A stretch of 22,857 nt of DNA from an uncultured Alphaproteobacteria bacterium (GTDB taxonomy: Bacteria > Pseudomonadota > Alphaproteobacteria > Puniceispirillales > Puniceispirillaceae). The notes beneath the pieces were generated by a model. That model worked only from the letters and a program-made list of their open reading frames with translations. It was not told the DNA's origin and did no database searches. The stretch covers positions 1-22,857 of the forward strand of contig CAJWDO010000005.1 of NCBI GenBank assembly GCA_913031555.1, in the 5' to 3' direction. Within the stretch, counting starts at the first letter, position 1, and every line of letters begins with the position of its first letter. Positions 7,155-14,748 of this stretch are shown here, in pieces. Position numbers and translations under genes: made by a program.

Positions 7155-8132
7155 CTACTCGGCTGCCTGTGCTTGCCGTTTGGCGGCATGCGCCAGCGCC
7201 GCCTCGCGCACCCACGCGCCCTCATCCCAGGCCTTGCGGCGCGCGGCGACGCGCTCGCGGTTCATCGGCCCGTTGCCCTTCACGACGCGCCAGAATTCAT
7301 CCCAGTCGATTGGGCCGAAATCATAGCCTTGCCGCTGTTCATTCCATTTCAGGTCGGGATCGGGGATGGTCAGCCCCAGATATTCGGCCTGCGGCACGGT
7401 GGCATCGACAAATTTCTGGCGAAGTTCATCATTGGTGAAGCGTTTGATTTTCCATTTCACCGACTGGTCGGTATTTCGAGATTCGCCGTCCGGCGGGCCG
7501 AACATCATCAGAACCGGCTGCCAGAACCGGTTCAGCGATTCCTGCGCCATCGCCTTTTGCGCCGGCGATCCCTGCGCCAGTGTCATGACGATTTCATAGC
7601 CCTGGCGCTGGTGGAAGCTTTCCTCCTTGCAGATGCGGATCATCGCCCGCGCATAGGGGCCGTAGGAACAGCGGCAGAGCGGGATCTGGTTCATGATCGC
7701 GGCGCCATCGACAAGCCAGCCAATGGTGCCGATATCGGCCCAGCTCAGCGTCGGATAATTGAAGATCGAGGAATATTTCGCCGTCCCGTCGATCAGCTCC
7801 TCGGTCATCTGTTCGCGGCTGACGCCAAGCGTTTCGGCAGCGGAATAGAGGTACAGGCCATGCCCGCCTTCATCCTGAACCTTGGCAAGAAGCGAGGCCT
7901 TGCGGCGCAGTGACGGCGCGCGGGTGACCCAGTTGCCCTCGGGAAGCATGCCGACGATCTCGGAATGCGCATGCTGGCCAATCTGCCTGACGAGCGTGCG
8001 GCGATAACCTTCCGGCATCTCGTCATTCGGCTCGATTTTCTGTTCATCATCGATGCGCGCCTGAAAACGGGTGAGAAATTCCTCGTCCTCGACAGTGCGC
8101 CCATCGGCGCCAATCAATCCCTGCGAATACAT
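7155..8132 (-). CDS. paaA: Phenylacetyl-CoA epoxidase catalytic subunit PaaA
   Basis: A 325-residue di-iron monooxygenase subunit (E. coli 309), which inserts one oxygen atom into the ring of phenylacetyl-CoA to give the 1,2-epoxide. Likely metal-binding stretches are HAHSEIVG (Glu58), QDEGGHG (Glu88, His91), LVDGAA (Asp143) and EESFHQRQG (Glu170/171, His174). The extra length over the E. coli protein is partly an alanine/glutamine-rich C-terminal tail. AAAGGA lies 9 nt upstream of the ATG. It follows paaZ after 20 nt and leads the catalytic genes of the operon. The protein looks intact. Confidence 0.96.
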   Translation of the reverse strand: MYSQGLIGADGRTVEDEEFLTRFQARIDDEQKIEPNDEMPEGYRRTLVRQIGQHAHSEIVGMLPEGNWVTRAPSLRRKASLLAKVQDEGGHGLYLYSAAETLGVSREQMTEELIDGTAKYSSIFNYPTLSWADIGTIGWLVDGAAIMNQIPLCRCSYGPYARAMIRICKEESFHQRQGYEIVMTLAQGSPAQKAMAQESLNRFWQPVLMMFGPPDGESRNTDQSVKWKIKRFTNDELRQKFVDATVPQAEYLGLTIPDPDLKWNEQRQGYDFGPIDWDEFWRVVKGNGPMNRERVAARRKAWDEGAWVREAALAHAAKRQAQAAE

Positions 8133-8152
8133 TGCCGTTGGTCCTTTGCGAT

Positions 8153-10180
8153 CTAGATGGCCACCATGGTCAGCAGCTCATAATGCGCCACAAGCTCATT
8201 CTCATGGTCGCGGAGTTCAACATGCCAGCGCACCTCACCATATTCGTCGGTGCGTCTGGTCTTTCGCTTTACCGTCAGATGGACGGTGATGTCGGTGCCG
8301 GGGGTTACCGGCTTTTCAAAGCTCAGCGCATTCAGCCCAGTATTGGCCAGCACCGGCCCCGGCGCCGGGTCGACAAACATGCCGGCCGCAAAACTGAGAA
8401 GAAGATAGCCATGCGCGACGATTCCCGGGAAGAACGGGTTTTCGGCTGCCGCCTCGGCATCAGTGTGGGCATAGAAACTGTCACCGGTAAAATCGGCAAA
8501 ATGCGCGATATCCTCGGCTGTGATCCGGCGTGGTTGTGTGACCAGTGTCTCACCAAGCGCCAGATCGCCGAACCGGCGGCGGAACGGGTGCGCCGGGCCG
8601 GCATGGGTCGGACTGCCGGCAAGCCATGTTTCACCTGCCGCCGACAGCAGCGCCGGCGGACCCTGCAGCGCGGTCCGCTGCATGTAATGTTTGACGGCGC
8701 GTATGCCGCCCAATTCCTCACTGCCACCAGCACGCCCGGGGCCGCCATGCACCATATGCGGCAGGGGCGATCCATGGCCGGTGGCTTCCGCCATCGAGTC
8801 ACGGTTGTTGAAATAGAGCCTGCCATGATGACTGGCACTGGCGGCAACGAATTGATGCGCCAGCGCCGCATCGCGCGTTACCACCGAGGTCACAAGCGCC
8901 CCGCCGCCACGATTGGCCAGCGCCGCCGCATGGTGGGCGTCGCGATAAGGCATCAGGCAGGCCACAGGACCGAAGGCCTCCTTTTCATGAAGATGGGTCG
9001 CGGCATCGGGGTCGGCGCAGTCAAAGATCGTCGGCACCACCCAGGCACCGCCATCAAGATTCTCGCCTGTCAGACGCGGCGCCTCGCCGCCGATGATACA
9101 GCGCGCCTCGTCGGCAAACAGCGTGCATGTGCCAAGAACATCCTGTTTCTGCGCGGCCCCGGCAAGCGCGCCCATGCCAACCTCCTGCAAGCGCGGATCG
9201 CCAAGCGTCACCTCGCCAAGCCGTGCCGACAGCGCCTCGGCAATTGGGTGGCGAAGCGGTGCCGGCACAAGGATTCGCCGCACGGCGGTGCATTTCTGAC
9301 CTGCCTTGGCGGTAATTTCGGTCACCACTTCTTTCACGAAAAGGTCGAACTCCGGGTCGCCGACGGCAACGTCATCACCAAGGATGGTGGCGTTCAGACT
9401 GTCCTGTTCGGCGGCAAACCGGACCGAGTTGCGAAGCAGGTTTTCCGTGCCGCGAAGTGCCAGCGCGGTATCGGCGGAACCGGTAAAGCTGACCGCATCC
9501 TGCGGTCCAAGTTTATCGAACAGCGGGCCGAGCCTGCCGGAGACAAACTGCACCGCACCGTCCGGAAGGCAGCCCGATTCCAGAATCATGCGAAAGGCCG
9601 CCTCGGCAACATAACCTGTCACCGTCGCCGGCTTGACGATCGCCGGCATGCCGGCAAGCAAAGTCGGGGCCAGCTTTTCCAACATGCCCCAGACCGGGAA
9701 ATTGAAGGCATTGATATGGACCGCGACACCCTGCATCGGCGTGAAGACATGCTGGCCGACGAAACTGCCGCCGCGCGACAACATCTCGACATCGCCATCA
9801 AGATAGACGTGCGAGTCCGGCATCTCGCGCCGCCCCTTCGAGGCAAAGACAAACATCGTGCCGATGCCGCCATCAATATCGATCCAGCTGTCGGACTTCG
9901 TGGCGCCAGTGAGATAGGACAGCTCATAGAGTTCGGCCTTGCGGGCGGACAGATATTGCGCCAGCGCCTTGAGCATGCGCGCCCGGTCATGGAAACTCAT
10001 CGCGCGAAGGGCCGGCCCACCATGCGTCAGCGCGTGCCGGTACATCGCCATGACGTCCGGCGCACCGGTGCCGGCATGGCCGATCACCGCGCCCGTACAG
10101 GCGTCGTGAAGCGGCACCAGACCAGATTCCGGTGTCACCCACTTTCCGGCGACGAATGACTGGACCTGCATCAGGCTCAT
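8153..10180 (-). CDS. paaZ: PaaZ, bifunctional oxepin-CoA hydrolase / 3-oxo-5,6-dehydrosuberyl-CoA semialdehyde dehydrogenase
   Basis: A 675-residue fusion (E. coli 681). The C-terminal MaoC-like hotdog hydratase opens the oxepin-CoA ring and the N-terminal aldehyde dehydrogenase oxidises the resulting reactive semialdehyde. The dehydrogenase part shows HINAFNFPVWGMLEKLAP (155-172), Glu258, and Cys297 in KAGQKCTAVRR. The hydratase part shows FTGDSFYAHTD with Asp567 and His572, the same spacing as E. coli Asp561/His566. Both active sites look complete, so the known shunt from an unoxidised semialdehyde should be avoided. The start at 10180 fits the family N-terminus (MQVQSFVAGKW), with AAGGAG 10 nt upstream; an upstream ATG at 10249 would add 23 unrelated residues. 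First gene of the paa operon. Confidence 0.96.
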   Translation of the reverse strand: MSLMQVQSFVAGKWVTPESGLVPLHDACTGAVIGHAGTGAPDVMAMYRHALTHGGPALRAMSFHDRARMLKALAQYLSARKAELYELSYLTGATKSDSWIDIDGGIGTMFVFASKGRREMPDSHVYLDGDVEMLSRGGSFVGQHVFTPMQGVAVHINAFNFPVWGMLEKLAPTLLAGMPAIVKPATVTGYVAEAAFRMILESGCLPDGAVQFVSGRLGPLFDKLGPQDAVSFTGSADTALALRGTENLLRNSVRFAAEQDSLNATILGDDVAVGDPEFDLFVKEVVTEITAKAGQKCTAVRRILVPAPLRHPIAEALSARLGEVTLGDPRLQEVGMGALAGAAQKQDVLGTCTLFADEARCIIGGEAPRLTGENLDGGAWVVPTIFDCADPDAATHLHEKEAFGPVACLMPYRDAHHAAALANRGGGALVTSVVTRDAALAHQFVAASASHHGRLYFNNRDSMAEATGHGSPLPHMVHGGPGRAGGSEELGGIRAVKHYMQRTALQGPPALLSAAGETWLAGSPTHAGPAHPFRRRFGDLALGETLVTQPRRITAEDIAHFADFTGDSFYAHTDAEAAAENPFFPGIVAHGYLLLSFAAGMFVDPAPGPVLANTGLNALSFEKPVTPGTDITVHLTVKRKTRRTDEYGEVRWHVELRDHENELVAHYELLTMVAI

Positions 10181-10278
10181 GCCCTGCTCGCTCCTTGTTT
10201 GGACATCTGCGGTCGAGGATGGAGTGGGCATCCCATGTTCAAACCGCATCTATAGTAATCCCACCCAAGCACAGTACT

Positions 10279-10308
10279 ATTATTGACCGACCGGTCAGTC
10301 TATGTAAA
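10279..10308 (-). promoter_or_regulatory. Candidate paaZ promoter
   Basis: On the minus strand, TTTACA (10308-10303) and AATAAT (10284-10279) are separated by 18 nt, a reasonable sigma-70-like pair. They lie about 100 nt before the paaZ ATG. The spacer is occupied by the TetR-type palindrome at 10284-10297. This is a sequence-pattern prediction only. Confidence 0.45.
10284..10297. promoter_or_regulatory. TetR-type operator palindrome between paaZ and paaG
   Basis: TGACC and GGTCA form a perfect inverted repeat around GACC; within it the ACCG-ACCGGT core resembles palindromes bound by TetR-family repressors, including PaaR-type repressors of phenylacetate genes. It sits inside the proposed paaZ promoter spacer in the divergent paaZ/paaG gap, where repression would be effective. 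The regulator gene is not in the window, so assignment to PaaR is inference. Confidence 0.6.
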
Positions 10309-10416
10309 GCCATAACGACATCCGGTAAATTCCCGTTACATGCATGCAAGGCATTTTTTGCTGGTCAGCCATGGGGCCACTTGCATAGGCTTTGGGGCCT
10401 GTAGCGGAGACAGCCC

Positions 10417-11202
10417 ATGAGTGACACCATTCTTTTGACGACCGACGGGGCCCTTTGGACGATCACGCTGAACCGGCCTGACAAGCTCAACGCCTTCACC
10501 GAGGAAATGCATCTTGCCTTTCGCGCCGCGCTTGAGGCGGCGCGGGATGATGATACGTGCCGCGCGGTGCTGCTGACAGGTGCCGGGCGCGGCTTCTGCG
10601 CCGGGCAGGACCTTGGTGACCGCGACCCGGCAAAGGGCGACGTGCCGGACCTTGGCGAAACGCTTCGCAATTTCTTCAACCCGAATATCAGATTGATCCG
10701 CGACATGCCGAAACCGACCGTCGCCGCGGTGAATGGCGCTGCGGCCGGCGCCGGCGCCAATATCGCGCTGGCCTGTGACATCGTTCTGGCCGCACACGGA
10801 GCAAAATTCCTCCAGGCCTTTGCCCGCATAGGGCTGATCCCGGATGCCGGCGGCAGCTGGGCGCTGACCCGCCTTGTCGGTCCGGCGCGGGCGCGCGGCC
10901 TCGCGATGTTGGCCGAACCGCTACCGGCCGCAACGGCCGCCGAATGGGGGCTGATCTGGAAGGCTGTCGATGATGACGATCTGATGGCAGAAGCGCGGGA
11001 ACTGGCCGGCAACCTCGCCAACGGCCCGACCACCGGCCTCACCCTGACCAAGCAGGCAATCCAGGCGGCAACGGAAAACACGCTGGAAGAACAGCTTGAG
11101 CTTGAGGCCGAATTGCAGTCGCGCGCCGGTGCCACCGATGACTATCAAGAAGGTGTGACAGCCTTCCTTGAAAAACGCCCGCCCCGCTTCACCGGACGTT
11201 GA
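10417..11202 (+). CDS. paaG: 1,2-epoxyphenylacetyl-CoA isomerase PaaG
   Basis: A 261-residue crotonase-fold enzyme that isomerises ring-1,2-epoxyphenylacetyl-CoA to the seven-membered oxepin-CoA. It resembles E. coli PaaG along its length: TLNRPDKLNAF (17-27), LLTGAGRGFCAGQDL (52-66), oxyanion-hole stretch NGAAAGAGAN (106-115), and GLIPDAGGSW (139-148) with the catalytic Asp143. The CAGQDL and IPD.GG.W signatures separate PaaG from ordinary enoyl-CoA hydratases such as PaaF, which carry a glutamate pair. It starts a plus-strand series, diverging from paaZ by 236 nt, with GCGGAG about 7 nt before the ATG. The P450 gene follows after 17 nt, so the two are probably cotranscribed. Confidence 0.92.
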   Translation: MSDTILLTTDGALWTITLNRPDKLNAFTEEMHLAFRAALEAARDDDTCRAVLLTGAGRGFCAGQDLGDRDPAKGDVPDLGETLRNFFNPNIRLIRDMPKPTVAAVNGAAAGAGANIALACDIVLAAHGAKFLQAFARIGLIPDAGGSWALTRLVGPARARGLAMLAEPLPAATAAEWGLIWKAVDDDDLMAEARELAGNLANGPTTGLTLTKQAIQAATENTLEEQLELEAELQSRAGATDDYQEGVTAFLEKRPPRFTGR

Positions 11203-11219
11203 GATGTTACCACCGTGCC

Positions 11220-12443
11220 ATGATTTTTGATCTGACAAGACTCCCCGACGATTTCATTGAAAACCCGCACCCGTATTACGCGGCGCTTCGCGAGTGCGAC
11301 CCGGTCTATGAAATGCCGGGCGGCGGGCTGTTCCTGACACGCCATGCCGACCTTGTCCGGGTCTATAAGGACCGCCAGACCTTCTCATCAGACAAGAAGG
11401 TTGAGTTCTATCCGAAATTCGGCGATTCGCTTCTCTATCAGCATCACACGACCTCGCTTGTCTTCAACGACGCGCCACTGCATACCCGCGTGCGGCGGGC
11501 CATTGCCGGCGCCCTTGCGCCGCGCGCCATCGTCGGCATGGATGTTGTGGTGCGGCAGCTTGTTGACGGGCTGGTCAATGATCTTGCCGCGCGCCGGCAG
11601 GCTGGCAAGCCGATTGATGCGGTGGCGCATTTCGCGCAGAACATCCCGATCGAGGTGATCGGCAATCTTCTGGCCATCCCGCGCGCCGAGAGAGAACCAC
11701 TTCGCGACTGGTCACTGGCCATTCTGGGCGCGTTGGAGCCGGAAATTTCGCAACAGCAATTCGATGAGGGCGAAAACGCGGTCCGCGAGTTTCTGGCCTA
11801 TCTCGAAGCGCTTGTCGCACGGCGGCGCACCGAGGACCTGGAAGCGGCCGGCGACATCATGGCACGGCTGATCCGCGAGACGGGTGAGGCTGGCGAGGAT
11901 GCCAACCTGTTGCCGCATGAGCTTCTTCAGAACTGCATCTTCATCCTCAATGCCGGCCATGAGACGACAACCAACCTGATCTGTTCGGGAATCTTCCTGC
12001 TGGCGCAGCGCCCGCAGATCGTCGCCCAACTTGCCGAAAATCCGGAATTATGGCCAGCCGCCATCGAAGAAATCCTGCGGATGGAGAGCCCGAACCAGCT
12101 TGGCAACAGGCGGGCCGTTGCCGATTTCGAACTTGGCGGACGGAGCTGGCCTGCCGGCACCCTGATCACGCTTGGCATGGGCGCCGCCAACCGTGATCCG
12201 GCGATGTTCGACCAGCCCGACGAATTCCGCCTCGACCGCGGCGACAACCAGCATCTTGCCTTTGCCGGCGGGGTGCATGTCTGTGCCGGCAACAGCATTG
12301 CACGGATCGAGGGGCAGATCGCATTGGCAAGCCTGTTCCGCCGCTGGCCCGGCCTGCAGGTGGAAGGCGGCTTGCGCCGCTCGCCGCGTGTTCGCTTCCG
12401 CGGCTTTGAATTCATGCCGCTGACGCTTGACGGCGGCGCATGA
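11220..12443 (+). CDS. Cytochrome P450
   Basis: A 407-residue soluble bacterial-type P450. It would use a ferredoxin and reductase to hydroxylate an organic substrate. Conserved features: the I-helix oxygen-activation motif LNAGHETTTN, the K-helix EEILR (ExxR), NRDPAMFDQPDEFRLDR, and the haem loop FAGGVHVCAG with the thiolate ligand Cys355. No membrane anchor is present. The frame extends upstream from a TTG overlapping the paaG stop; the ATG at 11220 is chosen because it gives the common N-terminal length. It sits 17 nt after paaG and 119 nt before the next gene. No dedicated ferredoxin is nearby; PaaE or an unlinked ferredoxin could donate electrons. The substrate is unknown. A P450 in line with paaG suggests hydroxylation of an aromatic or alkyl-aromatic acid, which is inference. 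Confidence 0.92.
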   Translation: MIFDLTRLPDDFIENPHPYYAALRECDPVYEMPGGGLFLTRHADLVRVYKDRQTFSSDKKVEFYPKFGDSLLYQHHTTSLVFNDAPLHTRVRRAIAGALAPRAIVGMDVVVRQLVDGLVNDLAARRQAGKPIDAVAHFAQNIPIEVIGNLLAIPRAEREPLRDWSLAILGALEPEISQQQFDEGENAVREFLAYLEALVARRRTEDLEAAGDIMARLIRETGEAGEDANLLPHELLQNCIFILNAGHETTTNLICSGIFLLAQRPQIVAQLAENPELWPAAIEEILRMESPNQLGNRRAVADFELGGRSWPAGTLITLGMGAANRDPAMFDQPDEFRLDRGDNQHLAFAGGVHVCAGNSIARIEGQIALASLFRRWPGLQVEGGLRRSPRVRFRGFEFMPLTLDGGA

Positions 12444-12562
12444 CGACACTGGACTTTCCGAAGTGAAGCAGGGCATGTTGACGAGACTATGAAGTGCCGC
12501 GCTCGATGGCGCGATGCGGCAGGATACTGGACAGCAATACGGGGCCGGGAGGACAACGGGGT

Positions 12563-12823
12563 ATGGACAAGCGCAATCTGATTGTGATGGTGAAATGCGA
12601 GATCGGGCGCACCTATGATGTCGCGGCCACGCTGGCCGACCTTCCCGAGGCACCAATCGTCTATTCAACCTCCGGCGACTATGATCTGTTCACCATGTTC
12701 AGGCTCGATAACAATGACGATATCGGCCACTATGTCTGCGAGAGTATTCAGAAGGTGGAAGGTGTCCGCGACACCAACACCATCGTCTGCTTCAACCCCT
12801 TCACCAAGGACCGGGGCATCTGA
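12563..12823 (+). CDS. Stand-alone Lrp/AsnC-type ligand-binding (RAM) domain protein
   Basis: An 86-residue protein that matches the C-terminal RAM (regulation of amino-acid metabolism) domain of Lrp/AsnC regulators but has no helix-turn-helix. Recognisable pattern: an initial beta strand with VMVKCEIGRTYDVAATLADLPEAP, then VYSTSGDYDLFTMFRL (the STSGDYD turn is typical), then VCESIQKVEGVRDTNTIVCF. RAM domains bind small effectors, often amino acids, and assemble into dimers or octamers. Lacking DNA-binding parts, it may sense a pathway compound, or be a regulator partner or an enzyme accessory. The ATG at 12563 follows GGGAGGA at a suitable distance; upstream in-frame codons do not add a domain. 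It abuts the NicX-like gene, starting the tight five-gene run. Confidence 0.82.
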   Translation: MDKRNLIVMVKCEIGRTYDVAATLADLPEAPIVYSTSGDYDLFTMFRLDNNDDIGHYVCESIQKVEGVRDTNTIVCFNPFTKDRGI

Positions 12824-12826
12824 GTG

Positions 12827-13876
12827 ATGCCTACCGACGCCCCGTCAGCAAAGTCCTATGAAGAATCATGGCTCGATTCCTTCATCGAGCTTTTCACCCT
12901 GTGCGGGGCGCGCACCGACGAGACCATCACCCTGCTGACGGAAACGCAGAGCCGGCAGATCAATATCGAACTGGCGCGCAACGCCCTGATCGGCATGAAG
13001 CTGGCGCACCAGATCGTCACCGTCCCGAGCAAAGCGCCGAATTCAGGTCCGATCATAAGATCAACCGGCGCCTCGACGGCCTTGACCGGCGAGGATGCGG
13101 CCATCCGCAATCTGTGCGGGTCGGACCTTGTCATCGACCTGACGGTGGAAGGGCTGATGCACGCCCCGGAGACCGCCGGCATCCTGAAATCCGGCGCACG
13201 GATCATGACGATCTCGAACGAGCATCCGGAAATTCTGGCGCGGCTTCGCCCTGACCCGGCGATGAAGGAGATTGTCCGCAGCGCTGTTGCAGCCTGTCGC
13301 GCCGCCAGCACCATGAAAGTCACCTCGCCTGCCGGCACCGAGCTGTCGGTGTCGATGACCGACATTCCGACGGTGGGTGTCTGGGGATGGACCGACAGGC
13401 CCGGAACATTGGCGCACTGGCCGGGCGGCCTCGTCGTCAGCTTTCCACGCCAGGCAAGCTGCAACGGCACCATCATCTTTGCCCCGGGTGACATCAATCT
13501 GACCTTCAAACGCTATTTTGAAAGCGAGGTGCGCTGCGTGATCCGGGATGGTTTCATCACCGAAATCAGTGGCGACGGCACCGATGCCAAGTTGATGAAA
13601 CGCTATCTCGAGGGGTTCAACGACCCGCTTGCCTTCGCCACCAGCCATGTCGGCTGGGGACTCAATCCGGCGGCGCGGCACGAGGCGCTGACGATGTATG
13701 ACAAGGCCGACCTGAACGGCACCGAGTTGCGGGCGCTGGCCGGCAATTTCCTTTATTCAACCGGCGCCAATGAATTTGCCGGGCGCTTCACCGAGGGCCA
13801 TTTCGACCTGCCAATGATGGGATGCACCATCAGCCTCGATGACATCGTCGTCGTCCGTGACGGCGTGCCTGTATGA
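12827..13876 (+). CDS. NicX-like ring-cleavage dioxygenase (2,5-dihydroxypyridine 5,6-dioxygenase family)
   Basis: A 349-residue protein related to NicX, the Fe(II) enzyme that opens 2,5-dihydroxypyridine to N-formylmaleamate; the fold resembles M29-type aminopeptidases. The C-terminal metal-site pattern is present: His274 (TSHVGWG), Ser311 (LYSTGAN), His325 and Asp327 (EGHFD), with spacing close to that I recall for NicX. Other family stretches are DLVIDLTVEGLMHAP (100-114), GVWGWTDRPGTLAHWPGG and FAPGDINL. The start could also be the GTG at 12824, directly after the RAM stop. It overlaps the downstream alpha/beta hydrolase by 4 nt (ATGA); in nicotinate clusters a hydrolase (NicD) removes the formyl group after NicX. 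No NicE, NicF or NicAB genes are seen, so the true substrate may be a different hydroxylated aromatic or heteroaromatic. Confidence 0.78.
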   Translation: MPTDAPSAKSYEESWLDSFIELFTLCGARTDETITLLTETQSRQINIELARNALIGMKLAHQIVTVPSKAPNSGPIIRSTGASTALTGEDAAIRNLCGSDLVIDLTVEGLMHAPETAGILKSGARIMTISNEHPEILARLRPDPAMKEIVRSAVAACRAASTMKVTSPAGTELSVSMTDIPTVGVWGWTDRPGTLAHWPGGLVVSFPRQASCNGTIIFAPGDINLTFKRYFESEVRCVIRDGFITEISGDGTDAKLMKRYLEGFNDPLAFATSHVGWGLNPAARHEALTMYDKADLNGTELRALAGNFLYSTGANEFAGRFTEGHFDLPMMGCTISLDDIVVVRDGVPV

Positions 13877-14748
13877 CCGGTGCGGCCGATAACATGGACC
13901 GTCTGACCGCCGCCGGAATCAGCTTTCTTGCCGGTGGCGGCGAACAGGCAGGCGCGGCGGCGCTTGTCTGTCTTCACGGCATTGGTGGTGATGCGACGAG
14001 TTTCCGGGGCCAGATCGCCGGCCTTGCCGGACCGGACCAGCGGGTCCTGTCATGGGACATGCCCGGCTATGGCGGCTCGGCACCGCTTGCCACGATGGAT
14101 TTCGCCGCGCTGTGCGAGCGGCTCGCTGCCGCGCTGGATGAGCTTGGCCTGACGCGCGTCGTCATCGCCGGCCAGTCGATTGGCGGCATGATCGCGCAGG
14201 AGATGGCGATCCGCCATCCGGACCGCGTTGCCGGGCTGGTGCTGATCGCCACCGTGCCCGCCTTTGGCGGTCGTGATGACAGTTTCCGCGACACCTTCCT
14301 TGCCGCAAGGCTGGCGCCGCTTGATCAGGGGGTCGGCATGGACGCGCTTGCCACCGAAGCCATTCCGGCGGTGCTTGGCCCGGATGCCGACACCGCTACC
14401 CGCGATGACGCCATCAAGGCCATGGCGGCCATTCCCGAAGCCGCCTATCGCCAGGTGCTGGCAACACTTGTCACCTTCAACAGGCGCGATGATCAGCATC
14501 GCATCACCTGCCCCTGTCTGCTGATCGCTGGCGGTAAGGATGATAACAGCCCGGCGCGGGCAATGGAAAGAATGGCAGGCCGCCTTCCGGATGCGGCATT
14601 GCTGGTGATTGAAAATGCCGGTCATCTGGTCAATAGTGAGGCGAATCGAGACTGCAACGAGGCTATAGATGCCTTTCTGCGGGATCTTGGAACAGACAAT
14701 GATCCGCCTGTGGGCGGCGACGGGCAGGACCATAAACATCATGCATGA
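13873..14748 (+). CDS. Alpha/beta hydrolase, possibly acting on the ring-cleavage product
   Basis: A 291-residue alpha/beta-hydrolase-fold protein. The oxyanion HG is at LVCLHGIGG (31-39), the nucleophile elbow is GQSIGG with Ser102, the acid is Asp223 or 224 in GGKDDNSP, and the base is His251 in NAGHLVN. Length and motifs match the broad family that includes 3-oxoadipate enol-lactonase (PcaD), meta-cleavage hydrolases and NicD deformylase; sequence alone does not settle which. Its start overlaps the NicX-like gene by 4 nt and it overlaps the flavoprotein gene by 8 nt. By analogy with NicX-NicD, hydrolysis of the ring-opened product is the most natural role. The C-terminal tail (about 275-291) is His/Asp/Gly-rich and looks like a read-out extension. 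Confidence 0.85.
   Translation: MTGAADNMDRLTAAGISFLAGGGEQAGAAALVCLHGIGGDATSFRGQIAGLAGPDQRVLSWDMPGYGGSAPLATMDFAALCERLAAALDELGLTRVVIAGQSIGGMIAQEMAIRHPDRVAGLVLIATVPAFGGRDDSFRDTFLAARLAPLDQGVGMDALATEAIPAVLGPDADTATRDDAIKAMAAIPEAAYRQVLATLVTFNRRDDQHRITCPCLLIAGGKDDNSPARAMERMAGRLPDAALLVIENAGHLVNSEANRDCNEAIDAFLRDLGTDNDPPVGGDGQDHKHHA

Noticed and set aside
8132..10159. A 675-codon open frame on the plus strand opposite paaZ
   Set aside because: It is antisense to a complete PaaZ with both active sites; its composition is Arg/His/Gly-rich with no domain pattern. It comes from high GC content.
8153..11202. Tropodithietic acid or tropone biosynthesis from a PaaZ shunt
   Set aside because: Both PaaZ active sites look intact, and no tda-type genes are seen in the window.
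12494..12562. Upstream start of the RAM-domain gene at 12494 and the GC-rich imperfect hairpin there
   Set aside because: The extra 23 residues add nothing recognisable, and the ATG at 12563 has a good ribosome binding site; the hairpin is interrupted and has no T run, so I do not call a terminator.
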